A stretch of DNA of 30,120 bases from Eimeria necatrix (GCF_000499385.1 NW_013655370.1:1-30120), one strand, 5' to 3'; positions 19,650 to 29,244 are shown, numbered from the stretch's first letter. Made by a program: numbers and translations. Notes: generated from the letters alone by a model not told the origin.

Positions 19650-20072
19650 AGGTAGCTGGCCCCACACAGCAGAAGTTGATAAATGGGAAATAAAGGGGAG
19701 TTTGGAGTTTATTATAAATTCATTTTTGGCATTTTGAGTTTTAATTAAATTCAATTTGCTGCTCCACTTTTTGTGTGTTAGGCTCCCGCGCTCGTTTTGC
19801 TGCTGCAGCAGCAAAGTAGCTGCTGCTGCTGCTGCTGCAGCAGCAGCAGCAAAAGAGCCCCGGCGGGCCACACGGGAGGCAGCAGCGGCCCCACACAACA
19901 AAGTGCTGCTGCTGTGAGGGGTGTAAAAGCTGCTGCCCCGGGCCTGCTGCAGCAGCTCGCTGCTGCTGCTGCTGCTGCTGCTTCTATCGTATCGGTTTGC
20001 TGCTGCAGCAAGGGTTACGCGGGGGTCACTTCGAAGCAGCAGCAGCAGCAGCAGAAGCAGCAACTACTTCCT

Positions 20073-20108
<36 letters not shown>

Positions 20109-20810
20109 TTCAGGGCTGTGCAGCAGCGGCGCGAGCTGCTGCTGCTGCGCGTTGCGTGGGTGTTGCTGCTTGTTTAAATTTCCGCGAGCTGCAGCAAACT
20201 TTAAAAAGCAATTTAAATTCGAAAAGAGAAAGAAAAGGGTTTAGCGAGCTGCTGCTGCTGCTGCTGCTGCTGCAGCGACGCGCAAAGCAGCGGCGCCCGG
20301 CCGCGGGCGCCCCCACAGCGGGGGGGGCCGATCTGCGGGGTTTTTCGCGGTTTTAAATGCCAATTCTTTTAAAATAAAAATAATAATAATAATTATTTCT
20401 AAAAAAGCAAAAAAAAGCGGAAAAAACGGGCCGGAAAGGCCGGAACGGGAGCTGCTGCTGCTGCAGTGACTGCGGTGCGGGCGGGGCGCAGCAGCAGCAG
20501 GTGCTCCCCCCTAGGTTGGGGTGTATGTACACTGCAGCGCCACCGCGCAGCAGCAGCAGCAGCAGCGGTCTCTCATTATCTCAGACTTGTCATTTTGCTG
20601 CTCCCTGCTGCTGCGCCTCTGGCTGTCCCCCGGCGCCGCTGCTGCTGCTGCTGAGCTGCTGCTGCGCGCAGCTGCTGCTGCTGCTGCTGCAGCTTCCTAC
20701 ACTGCAGCGGCGCTGCTGCTGCAGCTGCTGCTGCTGTTGCGTTCAGCAGCAGAACGCAGCAGCAGCATGCGGTGTCGGTACACCCCAGCTCCGTATTTCC
20801 GCAATTAATA
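19320..20810. other. Spacer with palindromes, TTAATTAA array and CAG/CTG tracts
   Basis: Palindrome copies lie at about 19336, 19545, 19569-19586 (18-bp perfect), 20520-20533 and 20771-20784. A (TTAATTTAA)n array spans 19398-19515. CAG/CTG runs at 19594-19650, 19800-19855, 19960-20105 and 20240-20275 are often arranged CTGCTGCAGCAG, that is self-complementary. Open frames here are repeat translations; none has a conserved segment. Confidence 0.55.
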
Positions 20811-21043
20811 GCCTTTTCGCTTTCTTTCTTTTTCTCTGCACTTCTTTCTTTCTTTTGCTTCTTTTCTTTTCTTTTTGGATTACTTTTCCATTATTTTGTC
20901 TTTTCTTTCTTTTCTTTCTTTCCCTTTTTGTTTTCCGCTGCTTCCGGTGTCTGTCCACCTGCATGCGGCGGGCCCTTGCTGCTGCTGGCTCTCCCGCTGC
21001 TGCTGCTGCTGCTGCTGCTGCTTCACCCCCCCCGCGCTGCTGC
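20811..21043 (+). other. Pyrimidine-rich segment, probable intron or 5' leader of the NET-domain gene
   Basis: TTTCTTTC-rich sequence (20815-20940) followed by a palindrome relative, GGTGTCTGTCCACC (about 20946), and CTG tracts ending at CTGCAG. It resembles the T-rich parts of introns elsewhere in the window. Confidence 0.4.
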
Positions 21044-21154
21044 AGCAGCAAACCTCTCCTCTCAGCAGCAGCTTAGCTTCCCCTCGCCAGCAGCAGCAGC
21101 CCCCCGGGGGAGATGAAAGCCCAGGGCGGCGGCAGCGCCCCGGGCGGTCACACT

Positions 21155-21187
<33 letters not shown>

Positions 21188-21219
21188 GCAGCAGCAGCAG
21201 CAGCGGACCACTGCTGACC

Positions 21220-21326
21220 ATGTCGACTGCGCAGCAGCAAGGGGCTGTTGCCGCTGTAGCGCCGCCGCAGCAACAGCAGTACCAACAACACCAGCAAGAG
21301 CAGCAGCTGCTGCTGCAGCAACAGCA

Positions 21327-21370
<44 letters not shown>

Positions 21371-21872
21371 TGAACTCCAGCGGTCTCGCACTCCATGCGT
21401 CTGCAAACCTTGCAGAAGTAGCAGCAGCTGCTGTTGGCAGCAGTTTCGCTTCACCAGTTTTAGAAGGAGCAGCAGCAGCAGCGCCTGCTGCTGCCACACA
21501 CAACGTCGGTTCGGTGCAGCAGCAGCAGCAGCAGCAGCAACAGTCTGCTGCTGCTGCTGCTGCTGCTGTATCGCCCCCCAGCAGCATCAGCAGCAGCACG
21601 ACTTCAACATCTTTTCAACAGCAGCAGGGCGAGGCAGCACCCGATGGGGGGGCCTGCGGCCCTGTGCAGCAGCAGCAGCAGCAGCCGCTGCTGGCTGCAG
21701 CAGCAGCAGCAGCACCAGCAGCAGCAGCAGCAGGAGCTGGAGATTCTTGTGGGCTTCTCCCTGCCGCAGCAACAACACATGCGAGTAGCACTGAGGTAGC
21801 GCAAAACGGCAGCAGCAGCAGCAGCAGCAGCAGCCCAATGCCAGTTAATCAAGCGGTTTCAACGTTTTCAGA

Positions 21873-21905
<33 letters not shown>

Positions 21906-22012
21906 TGCTGCTGCTGCTGCTGCTGGTGTTCCGGCAGCAGCGCCGTGCGAGTCTCCGCCTTTGGCGGGCGAGGTTGGCGGCGTCGGCGGGGGAGCAGGAG
22001 CTGCTTCCGCCG

Positions 22013-22077
<65 letters not shown>

Positions 22078-22217
22078 GTGCCTCCTTTGCTGCTGACGCC
22101 GTGCGTGCACTCTTATGACTGCACGAGTGGGGAGCTGCAGCTGCTGGGGGAAGAAGTGGCTTTGCTGCAGCCTTTTTTGCTGCAGCGGCGGTGGCGGGAC
22201 CGACCCGTTGCTGCAGC

Positions 22218-22261
<44 letters not shown>

Positions 22262-22614
22262 GCTGCTGCTGGAAGCCCCCGCTGATGCTGCTGTGCTGCC
22301 GCCGCCGCCCGCGCAGCGGATTGGAGTCAACGATAAGCCCCTCAGCAGCAGCCAGCGGCGGCTGCTGCTGCAGCACTTGCTGCTGCTGAATGCGCAGCAG
22401 CGGCGAGCAGCACTGGAGTTGATTCAGGATGACTTGGGGATTGTTGCTGCTGATGTTGCTGCTGCTCTTTGCTGCAGCAGCAGCAGCAGCAGCAGCAGCT
22501 TCAAGCTGGACATCGAGCTGCTCTCGATTGAGCAGCAAAAGAGACTCTTCGCCTACGTCAACAGCATGGCCCGGGCCAACCGGCAGCTGCTGCTGTCCCG
22601 CGGTTTGCTGCAGC

Positions 22615-22651
<37 letters not shown>

Positions 22652-22767
22652 AGCGGAGGGCGGGCAGCAGCGCAGGACGCCTGCTGCTGCGGCGGCTGCT
22701 GCGGCCGCCGCCCAGAGGGGCAGGAAGAGCCTTGCTGCAGCAGCGAACGCGCAGGGGCCCGAGTCCG

Positions 22768-22814
<47 letters not shown>

Positions 22815-22903
22815 GACTCCCTCAGCTCCACCAGCAGCAGCGACTCCGACGAGGAAGACGCGCACCCCCACTTCCGCGCTCCTGCTGCGCCCCCCATCAA
22901 CCC

Positions 22904-22938
<35 letters not shown>

Positions 22939-23003
22939 TCCACGCCCAGCAGCAGCAGCAGCAACTCCACACACACACTCCCCAGCCAGCAGCACCCCCG
23001 CCC

Positions 23004-23038
<35 letters not shown>

Positions 23039-23114
23039 GGCTCCCGGGGGCGTGCTGCCCGCCGGCGCCCCGCCGCAGGGCGCCGCCCCCGCTGCTGCTG
23101 CAGCCGCGCCCCCC

Positions 23115-23155
<41 letters not shown>

Positions 23156-23465
23156 GCCTTTGCTGCAGAAGGGACTGCCGGAATATAAACCCGTTGCTGA
23201 AGATGGAGAAAAAGTTCAAATCCGAGAAGAACTTATGGGCCGCCACGCGGACTTCCTGGGGGTCATCGACGCGCAGCAAACCGACGAAGGCGTTGTAAGG
23301 GTTTAGGGTTTAGGGTTTAGGGTTTAGGGTTTAGGGTTTGGGGTTTAGGGTTTGGGGTTTGGGGTTTAGAGAGGTGCAGAGGCGAGGGTGGGGGAGGGAA
23401 CTGTCTGCGGCTCTCGCTGCCGCGCTGCTAACTGCGTGCTGCTGCTGCGTTTGCTGCTGCTGCGT

Positions 23466-23502
<37 letters not shown>

Positions 23503-23652
23503 AGGCTGCGGGGCCGCAAGAGCCGAAGGCGACGGCGTGGCAGGAGTGGAAGGGCCAAGTTATACAGCAGGGTTTTGCTGCTGAGAGAGCAGCAGCAGCG
23601 CCGCAGCGGACGGCCAGTGAGATCATAGCTGAGGGCTACGACGCGAGGATTT

Positions 23653-23654
<2 letters not shown>
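21220..23654 (+). CDS. NET (extra-terminal) domain protein, BET-related, no bromodomain visible
   Basis: The NET domain is at about 22320-22565: NDKPLSSSQRRLLLQHLLLL, AALELIQDDLGIVAAD, a Ser insert, then FKLDIELLSIEQQKRLFAYV. This follows the NET pattern of a helix, an I-I-x-acidic segment and the (D/E)I-(D/E)-x-L strand seen in BET proteins, where it binds short peptides of chromatin factors. From the ATG at 21220 (MSTAQQQGAVAAVAPP) the frame is Gln/Ala/Ser-rich to about 22210 (including LLLTPCVHSYDCTSGELQLL). The NET domain lies one frame over; the switch falls in a CAG tract at 22218-22262, either an indel or a cryptic intron. After the domain come Ser/Asp and Pro runs, then KGLPEYKPVAEDGEKVQIRE. 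An intron (23295-23504) joins in phase 0 to AAGPQEPKATAWQEWKGQVI and ends EIIAEGYDARI at TGA 23652. An open frame also precedes 21220 (from about 21044), so the start is uncertain. Confidence 0.72.
23295..23504 (+). other. Intron of the NET-domain gene, starting with a telomere-like array (210 nt)
   Basis: GTT|GTAAGGGTTTAGGG: a consensus-like 5' splice site fused to the array. The 3' end is a CTG tract ending CTGCAG|GCT. Both sides are phase 0. Confidence 0.78.
23297..23369 (+). repeat. Telomere-like array (TTTAGGG)n inside an intron
   Basis: Five exact and several degenerate (TTTGGGG) units. Confidence 0.95.
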
Positions 23655-23699
<45 letters not shown>

Positions 23700-24125
23700 G
23701 GAGGGGAGGCGGCGGCTGGAGGGAGCTGCGGCTGCTGCAGCTCCTTGACTTCTTGGCGTTCCGCCTTGCAGCAGCAGCTGCTGCAGCAGGTGCTGCTGCT
23801 GCTGCTGCTGCTGTTCTGCAGCAGGTGCTGCTGCTGCTGCTGCTGCTGTTCTGCAGCAGGAGATCCAGCTGCTGCAGCAGCGGTCGCTGCTGCTGCTGCT
23901 GCTGCCAGGCAGAGAGTGGTGGCGGCTCAAGAAGCGGCCTGAAGCAGCAGCAACGACGGCAGCGAAACGGCGCTGTGCTGAGGGACCTCGCTGCTGCTGC
24001 TGCTGCAGCTGCTGCTGCAGCTGCTGCTGCAGCTGCTGCTGCTTTTGGTGGCTGCTGCGCAGGCACAGCAGCAGCAACGCCGCGGCCGCAGCTTGCTCGC
24101 GCCCGGTGCAGTCATTTGATTTATT
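23655..24125. other. CAG/CTG-dominated stretch downstream of the NET gene
   Basis: A CAG tract starts directly after the stop. A 35-39-bp unit (GCAGCAGGTGCTGCTG... TTCT) is repeated at about 23785-23860. One forward frame near 23850-23970 reads LQQEIQLLQQRS and WWRLKKRPEAAATTAAKRR and could be a gene fragment, but it has neither a start nor convincing splice partners. From 24110 the DNA becomes AT-rich. Confidence 0.4.
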
Positions 24126-24246
24126 TCGAGATTTATTTATTCCAAAATGATTTATTTGGAGGTTTTTCAACTTGCAAGTTTATTATTATTTGGAAGTTTA
24201 TTTAAATGCGCAAAAACGAAAAAAATCCGCTTTGCTGCTGCCGCGG

Positions 24247-24314
24247 GGTGTATATACACCTGGCTGAGCTGGACGTACACCTGAGGTGCATATACACCTC
24301 AGGTGTACGTACAG
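24247..24314. repeat. Cluster of four palindrome-family elements
   Basis: GGTGTATATACACC (24247-24260, perfect), GGACGTACACC (about 24271), GGTGCATATACACC (about 24286-24299) and GGTGTACGTACAGC (about 24302-24315) lie within 70 bases. It is the densest cluster in the window. Confidence 0.88.
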
Positions 24315-24859
24315 CTCAGCCTGCACTTGAACGAGCCACAAATCTCCGCCATTTCAGTTAATTAAACATTTAAAAAGTTCCATTTAATTAAAATATGAAG
24401 TTTTATTTCAATTTAACTTATTTTATTGTTTATTTAGAGACGCAGCAGACACAGGAAGCTGCAGATGCTGCTGCAGCAGCTGCAGCGGGAAACATTGCTG
24501 CAGCAAGAAGCTCCTGTTAAAGGCAGCAGCAGACACAAAGGGCCTTTAAAGATACATTTAAAGGCCTTTAATTATTTATTTCAAATATAAAACAATATTA
24601 TAGAATAATTTATTTACTTTTGTCTTATTTGCATGTCTAGCTGCTGCTGTTCTGCTGCTTGCTGCAGCAGCAGAGCAGCAGCAGGACCTTACGCTGCTGC
24701 GCCCAAGGCCTTTTTGCTGCAGCGCAGCAGCAGCAGCTGCCGCGCTGCAGCAACGGGGTTGCTGTTGCTGCAGCAACGGGATGTGTGACTTGCTGCTGCA
24801 TGCGCTGGGGCAGCAATGCTGCTGCGGCAGAAGCCAGCAGCAGCTGCTGCTGTCTACGA

Positions 24860-24890
<31 letters not shown>

Positions 24891-25176
24891 AGCAGCAGAG
24901 AGCTGCCGCATCTGCTGCTGCCCAGCGGGGCCCTCAGCTGGCAGCTGCTGCAAATTTGACTGAGTTTAAGTAGATTAGAGCAGCAACAGCAGCAACAGCA
25001 GCAACAGCAGCAGCAGCAGCGCCTTTGTCCTCCCCACATGCAGCTCTGTTTTGCTGCTGCTGTGGTGCTGCAGCAGCTTGCTGCTGCAGGATAAAGGCTC
25101 CAGAAAAAGCAGCAGCAGCAGCAGCAGCAGCAGTTCTGGCGGTTTGATTGTGGCTGGGGCCTTTAGAAGCAGCATA

Positions 25177-25208
<32 letters not shown>

Positions 25209-25294
25209 TCGAAGACTCCGCGGCTCTTTTCGCGTGGAGCTATAGAGCACGTAAAGCCGCTGCAGCTTCCTATCTCATTGCCAGTTGCTGCTAA

Positions 25295-25339
<45 letters not shown>

Positions 25340-25444
25340 CTCATGAGAACTGGCCATTTCACTTACTAGTAAGGGCTATGAAGTCCAAACCCTTTGCGCT
25401 GGGAGCAGCTGCTAAAACCCCAGGGTTTCCTTCAGTCTGAGGCC
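24315..25444. other. Spacer with scattered CAG/CTG patches
   Basis: AT-rich at 24340-24440 and 24540-24630; CAG/CTG-rich at 24440-24520, 24640-24960, 24980-25130, 25180-25210 and 25290-25335. Only repeat-translation frames are found on either strand. TAGTAAGGGC at about 25369 resembles a 5' splice site but no exon was identified. Confidence 0.45.
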
Positions 25445-25479
25445 AGGGTTTAGGGTTTAGGGTTTAGGGTTTAGGGTTT
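25445..25479 (+). repeat. Telomere-like array (TTTAGGG)n
   Basis: Five exact units, G-rich on the + strand. Confidence 0.95.
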
Positions 25480-26395
25480 GCTGCGTGATGCGCCGCACAC
25501 TCGAATTTGCAGTTTGTTCACTGCCACTTTGAAATGAAATAAATTAAAAATTAAAATTTGTGAAATTAAAAAACTGATTTTAAAAAGAAGCAAATCAAAT
25601 TGAGTTGAGTTTGCTGCTGCTGCGCTGCTGTGTGCTGCGCTGCAGCAAGCAGCAGCGACTGCAGGCGCCTTTGCATTTGTCGATTTCGAGGGCTTTTTGA
25701 ACGCTTTTAAGCGCCAAAAGAATTAAAATGAATTTAAAATTTAAATATTTGAATAATTGAAAAAGAAACTCCGCGAGAAAGTAGCAGAAAGCAGGCTTTT
25801 CCGCACAAAGCCCCGTTTCTTGAATTTCAGCTTTCCCGCAGCCGCTCCTTCTGCAAAAAGCCAAAATGGCCCGTTTTGGACTTAAATTCGAAATTTTAAA
25901 ACCAAAAATGTTTAATTTTATTTATTTAAAACTTTATTTCTCCCGAAAGTCGCATTTAAAACTTTTTTTCCCCCGAAAGTCGCATTTAAACGACAAATTC
26001 CCGCTGGAGCAAAAGCCGCGAAGTTTCAATTCAAGTTTGTGTGCCCGAAACTTCTCAGGTGTCCGCGAGAAAATTCAGCTTTCTTTTGCTTTTAAATTAA
26101 TTTAATTAATTAATTAATTAATTTATTTATTTATTTATTCACTTTAATTAATTCAATTAATTCGAATATTCCAGTGGATTCAATTCGAAGTGAGCAGCCA
26201 AGAGCTCCTGCTCTTTCTACCTAGTTCAGAAACAACCGCGAGCACTTGCTTCTGGGAAAGCAGCCATTAATTTGTTTTTATTTTTTAATTTTAATTTTTA
26301 TTTTATTAAAAAAATAAAAATAAACAAAAAGGGTTTTCCATTCTTTTGAAAGAAGCGCAGGTGCCCCGAAACAGTTGAATTCGGAAGCCTTCAGC
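25480..26395. other. AT-rich spacer
   Basis: Contains a partial duplication of CCCGAAAGTCGCATTTAAA (about 25942 and 25974), TTAATTAA/TTTATTTA runs (26090-26160) and a short Lys/Phe-rich frame at 25866-26105 (MARFGLKFEILKPKMFN) that is probably an AT-composition artefact. No gene is called. Confidence 0.5.
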
Positions 26396-26735
26396 TGCAG
26401 CAGCAGCTGCTGCTGCTGCTTACATTCAGCTGCTGCTGCTAGTCTCGAGTTGCTGCTGCTAATCTTCAGATGCTGCTGCTAGCCTTTTGCTGCTGCTGCT
26501 GCTAGCGTTTTGCTGCTGCTGCTAGCCTTTAGTTCCTGCTGCTAGCGTTTTGCTGCTGCTGCTAGCCATTAGTTACTGCTGCTAATCTTTAGCTGCTGCT
26601 GGTAGCTTTTAGCTGCTGCTGCTAGACTCTAACTGCTGCTGCTATCTTTCAGCTGCTGCTGCTAACTTTTGGCTGCTGCTGCTGGCCGTTTGCTGCTGCT
26701 GCTAGCTTTTAGCTGCTGCTGCTAACCTGCTACAG
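26396..26735. repeat. 21-bp degenerate tandem repeat, GCTGCTGCTGCTAGCNTTTAG
   Basis: About 15 copies of a CTG triplet block followed by CTAG and a variable TTTAG/TTTTG spacer. The period is near 21 bp and copies differ mainly in the spacer. Confidence 0.88.
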
Positions 26736-26779
26736 CACTTTTGTGCTGGGGCCGCGTCTCAGCCATAAACCCCAAGGCC

Positions 26780-26822
26780 CAAACCCTAAACCCTAAACCC
26801 TAAACCCTAAACCCTAAACCCT
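26780..26822 (-). repeat. Telomere-like array (CCCTAAA)n
   Basis: Six AAACCCT units in C-rich orientation. Confidence 0.95.
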
Positions 26823-27067
26823 GGAAGCAAAAGACAGGCTCTCCTGCAGCAGCAAAACGAGCAGAAGGGCTCGATGAAATCTTTAAAAAAAAAAAATAAA
26901 AATTTATTTGAAGTAAAATAAAAAATAAAAACTTAATTGTTTGTAGGTAATGGACTTTCCGGACTTTTGAATTCAAATTTAAATATAAATAAATACTTTT
27001 AAATTTAAGTTGTTCATTTATTTAAATGATCTTTAATTTAATATTTTTAATTTATTTTAAATTAATT
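26823..27067. other. AT-rich spacer
   Basis: Poly(A) stretch at 26882-26895 and ATTTAAAT-rich sequence; nothing further is recognised. Confidence 0.5.
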
Positions 27068-27372
27068 GTAGGGGGGCCCCCCTCGGCTTCTTCCCCCAAG
27101 ACTGCGGCCCCCAGAGTGGGCCCAAAAAGGGTACAGGGGCCCCCTTGGGGGCCCCTCCAGGGTCCCTTGGGGGCCCCTTGGGGCCCCCTGCGGGCCCCCA
27201 AAAAGGCCCCAGGGGGCCCCTCTTTGGGGCCCCTCTTAGGGGCCCTTTCTGGGGGCCCCTGGGGCCCCTGTTGGGCCAGGGGCCCCCGCCATATATTCTG
27301 GGGGGCCCCCCGGGGGCCCCCCGGGGCCCCAGGGGGCCCCCAGGGGCCTCACAGGGGGCCCCTGGAAGGCCT
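27068..27372. repeat. GGGGCCCC-type low-complexity block
   Basis: About 300 bp of GGGGCCCC(T/C) units. The same repeat family occurs at 8995-9823 and 29645-30120. Forward frames read Gly-Pro-rich and are not called. Confidence 0.9.
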
Positions 27373-27446
27373 TGGAGGCCTTCGCAGCGCAGGTGGAGAA
27401 TTCGCAATGGAGGAAAAGAAGAGCGGATTATTTTAAGGAATAAATT

Positions 27447-27527
27447 TAAGAATTTAATAAATAAAATAAATAAAATAAATAAAATAAATAAAATAAATAA
27501 AATAAATAAAATAAATGAAATAAATAA
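27447..27527. repeat. (AAATAAAATA)n array
   Basis: About eight 10-bp units, ending at the ATG of the next candidate. Confidence 0.9.
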
Positions 27528-27689
27528 ATGAATTTGAATGGAGAGTTGCGGCGAGATCTGGTGCTGCGTGAGGCGGTGTGCGTGGTGGCGGGCATCAGTG
27601 GCCGCGGCTTGGGGGTCTGGCGAGAGCTTTTTGTTTCTTCGCCCTTAAATGGTCTTTTTTGGAGAATTAAAATTAATTTTTGGAATTAA
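27528..27689 (+). CDS. Possible short coding segment (53 residues)
   Basis: MNLNGELRRDLVLREAV followed by CVVAGISGRGLGVWRELFVS and an AT-rich end, stop TAA at 27687. The amino-acid composition is unlike the repeat translations around it. It could be an exon whose donor lies near 27566 (GTGAGG) or later. A forward frame after the acceptor-like GCGCAG at 27738 reads QAGRSGGGEALLLRREDRS, and another at 27881 reads MKMGGEKGANGRELGG. No phase-consistent join was established, so these are only hints. Confidence 0.22.
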   Translation: MNLNGELRRDLVLREAVCVVAGISGRGLGVWRELFVSSPLNGLFWRIKINFWN

Positions 27690-28298
27690 TTTTGTTTTAA
27701 ATTTATAATTGGGGCTTTGTTTCGCGTTTTCTGCGCAGCAGGCCGGGCGCAGCGGCGGCGGCGAGGCGCTGCTGCTGCGGCGCGAAGATCGCAGCCGCCC
27801 GCAGCTCCCCGGCCGCCGTTTCGAAGCGGCTTTCGCGTTAATTGGCTTTTTCTTTTTGCAAACAGCGAAATAAAACATTTAAATGAAGATGGGAGGAGAA
27901 AAGGGGGCAAATGGGCGCGAGTTGGGCGGCGCGGGTGGCCGGGGCGGCGGCGGACCGCCGGCGGCGGCACTCGAGAATCCGTGCACGCCGCGAAGCCGGA
28001 AAAACGCGCTCCGGCCCTCTAATTGAAGCAAATGTCTTTTTAAATTTGTTTTAAAAATAAAAAAAGGAAAAATTTGGGGTTTGGAAGGCCCAGGACACTC
28101 GAAAAGGCGCGGCGGCTCAGACGGCGGCGGTGGTGCTCGGGGGGGCGGCGGCCGCCGGGAGGGCCGGCCAGCAGCTCCGCGCGGGCTGAAACTGCGGATT
28201 TTTGTTTCTTTTTTTTCTTTTTTAAATTCCGTTGAGTTTATTTTGGAGTTTTGCGTTTATTTGGCGTTGAACGCGGCGAAAAGGAGGCCCGCGGCCGC

Positions 28299-28330
<32 letters not shown>

Positions 28331-28624
28331 TGTCCCACGCCGGCGAGTCCTCCGCGCTCCCCGCCAGCCGCGCCTTCCCCCTTTTCTCCTTCTTTTCTCT
28401 CTTTTCTTTCTTTCTTTTGCATTTTAAAAAGAAATATTTAACAAATTTGGTGCCTTTGGAGGGTCGAAGGGCGCAGAGGTTCCCGCGGCCGCGCGCTGCA
28501 GCCTCGGAAGGCCCCCCAGTCGCAGTGTGTAGCAGCAGCAAGCTGCTGCTGCTGCTGCTGCTGCTGCAGCAGATCTTTTCTTTCTCTTCTTTCCTTTTTT
28601 CTTTTTCTTTTCTTTATTTCCTTT
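27690..28624. other. CpG-rich blocks alternating with AT-rich stretches
   Basis: GC-rich, CpG-rich blocks at 27735-27830, 27900-28015, 28090-28190 and 28270-28380 are open in several frames on both strands, so coding cannot be decided. A CAG tract lies at 28301-28330. A pyrimidine tract (28565-28627) ends at ATGCAG, resembling an acceptor, and is followed by PPKGPSQQHSLAPLTIDH and a stop. Confidence 0.35.
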
Positions 28625-28718
28625 TCAAACATGCAGCCCCCAAAAGGCCCCTCGCAGCAGCACAGCCTCGCGCCCCTCACAATCGACCACTGAGTCTTGC
28701 CGCTGCTGCTGCTGCTGC

Positions 28719-28753
<35 letters not shown>

Positions 28754-28855
28754 GAGGCCCTGCAGCAGCTCGCCTTCTTTCTCGCGGTCTCTTCTTTGAG
28801 TCTGCTGCGGGCTGCTGCTCCAGCCCTTCCGCGTTTCACCGCTTCGCCCCCGCAA
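28625..28855 (-). CDS. Weak minus-strand coding candidate
   Basis: On the minus strand a frame reads RRDREKEGELLQGLK, a Gln run, then RQDSVVDCEGREAVLLRGAF and a stop. Charged segments flank a CAG tract, as in real proteins here. There is no ATG, an overlapping minus frame is also open, and the complementary + strand offers an alternative short exon. It is kept only as a hint. Confidence 0.15.
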
Positions 28856-28892
28856 ACCCTAAACCCTAAACCCTAGCGAGGGTTTAGGGTTT
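28854..28892. repeat. Back-to-back telomere-like arrays forming a hairpin
   Basis: AAACCCT units at 28854-28875 are followed, after GCG, by AGGGTTTAGGGTTT to 28892. The two halves are complementary with a 3-base loop. Confidence 0.92.
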
Positions 28893-29212
28893 GCTTCTGA
28901 GGCCCAGGGGGCCCCAGCTGCCGGTGCTGCGGGAGAAACCCCCAGCAGCAGCTTCAGGGGCCCCCAGTCCTTATAGAGAGCATGCTTGTCTTTGTTGCTG
29001 CTGCTGCAGCGCCCTTGCCTCTCTATTTGCTGCTGCCAGTGCCTGAGCAGCAGCAGCAGCAGCAGCAGCAGCGGCAGCAGCAGCAGCTGTCGGGGCAGTA
29101 GCGGTGGCTCCTCCGGGGCCATTGAGCTGCTGCTGGGGACTAAGGCATACGAGGAAGCTGCTGCTGCTGCTGCTGCAGCCGGGAGAAGGCTGCAGCAGCT
29201 GCTGCAGCGCCA

Positions 29213-29244
<32 letters not shown>

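Noticed and set aside
22113..23279. Long minus-strand open frame (388 residues) opposite the NET-domain gene
   Set aside because: It is made of Cys, Ser, Leu and Ala runs, the antisense reading of CAG tracts, and the + strand holds a recognisable domain and a matched splice junction.
27026..27531. Gly-Pro-rich frames
   Set aside because: Translations of GGGGCCCC repeat and then of the (AAATAAAATA) array (NKI repeats); no independent support.
28854..28892. Ancient telomere-telomere chromosome fusion
   Set aside because: The orientation is C-rich then G-rich; a fusion of two ends would be G-rich then C-rich.
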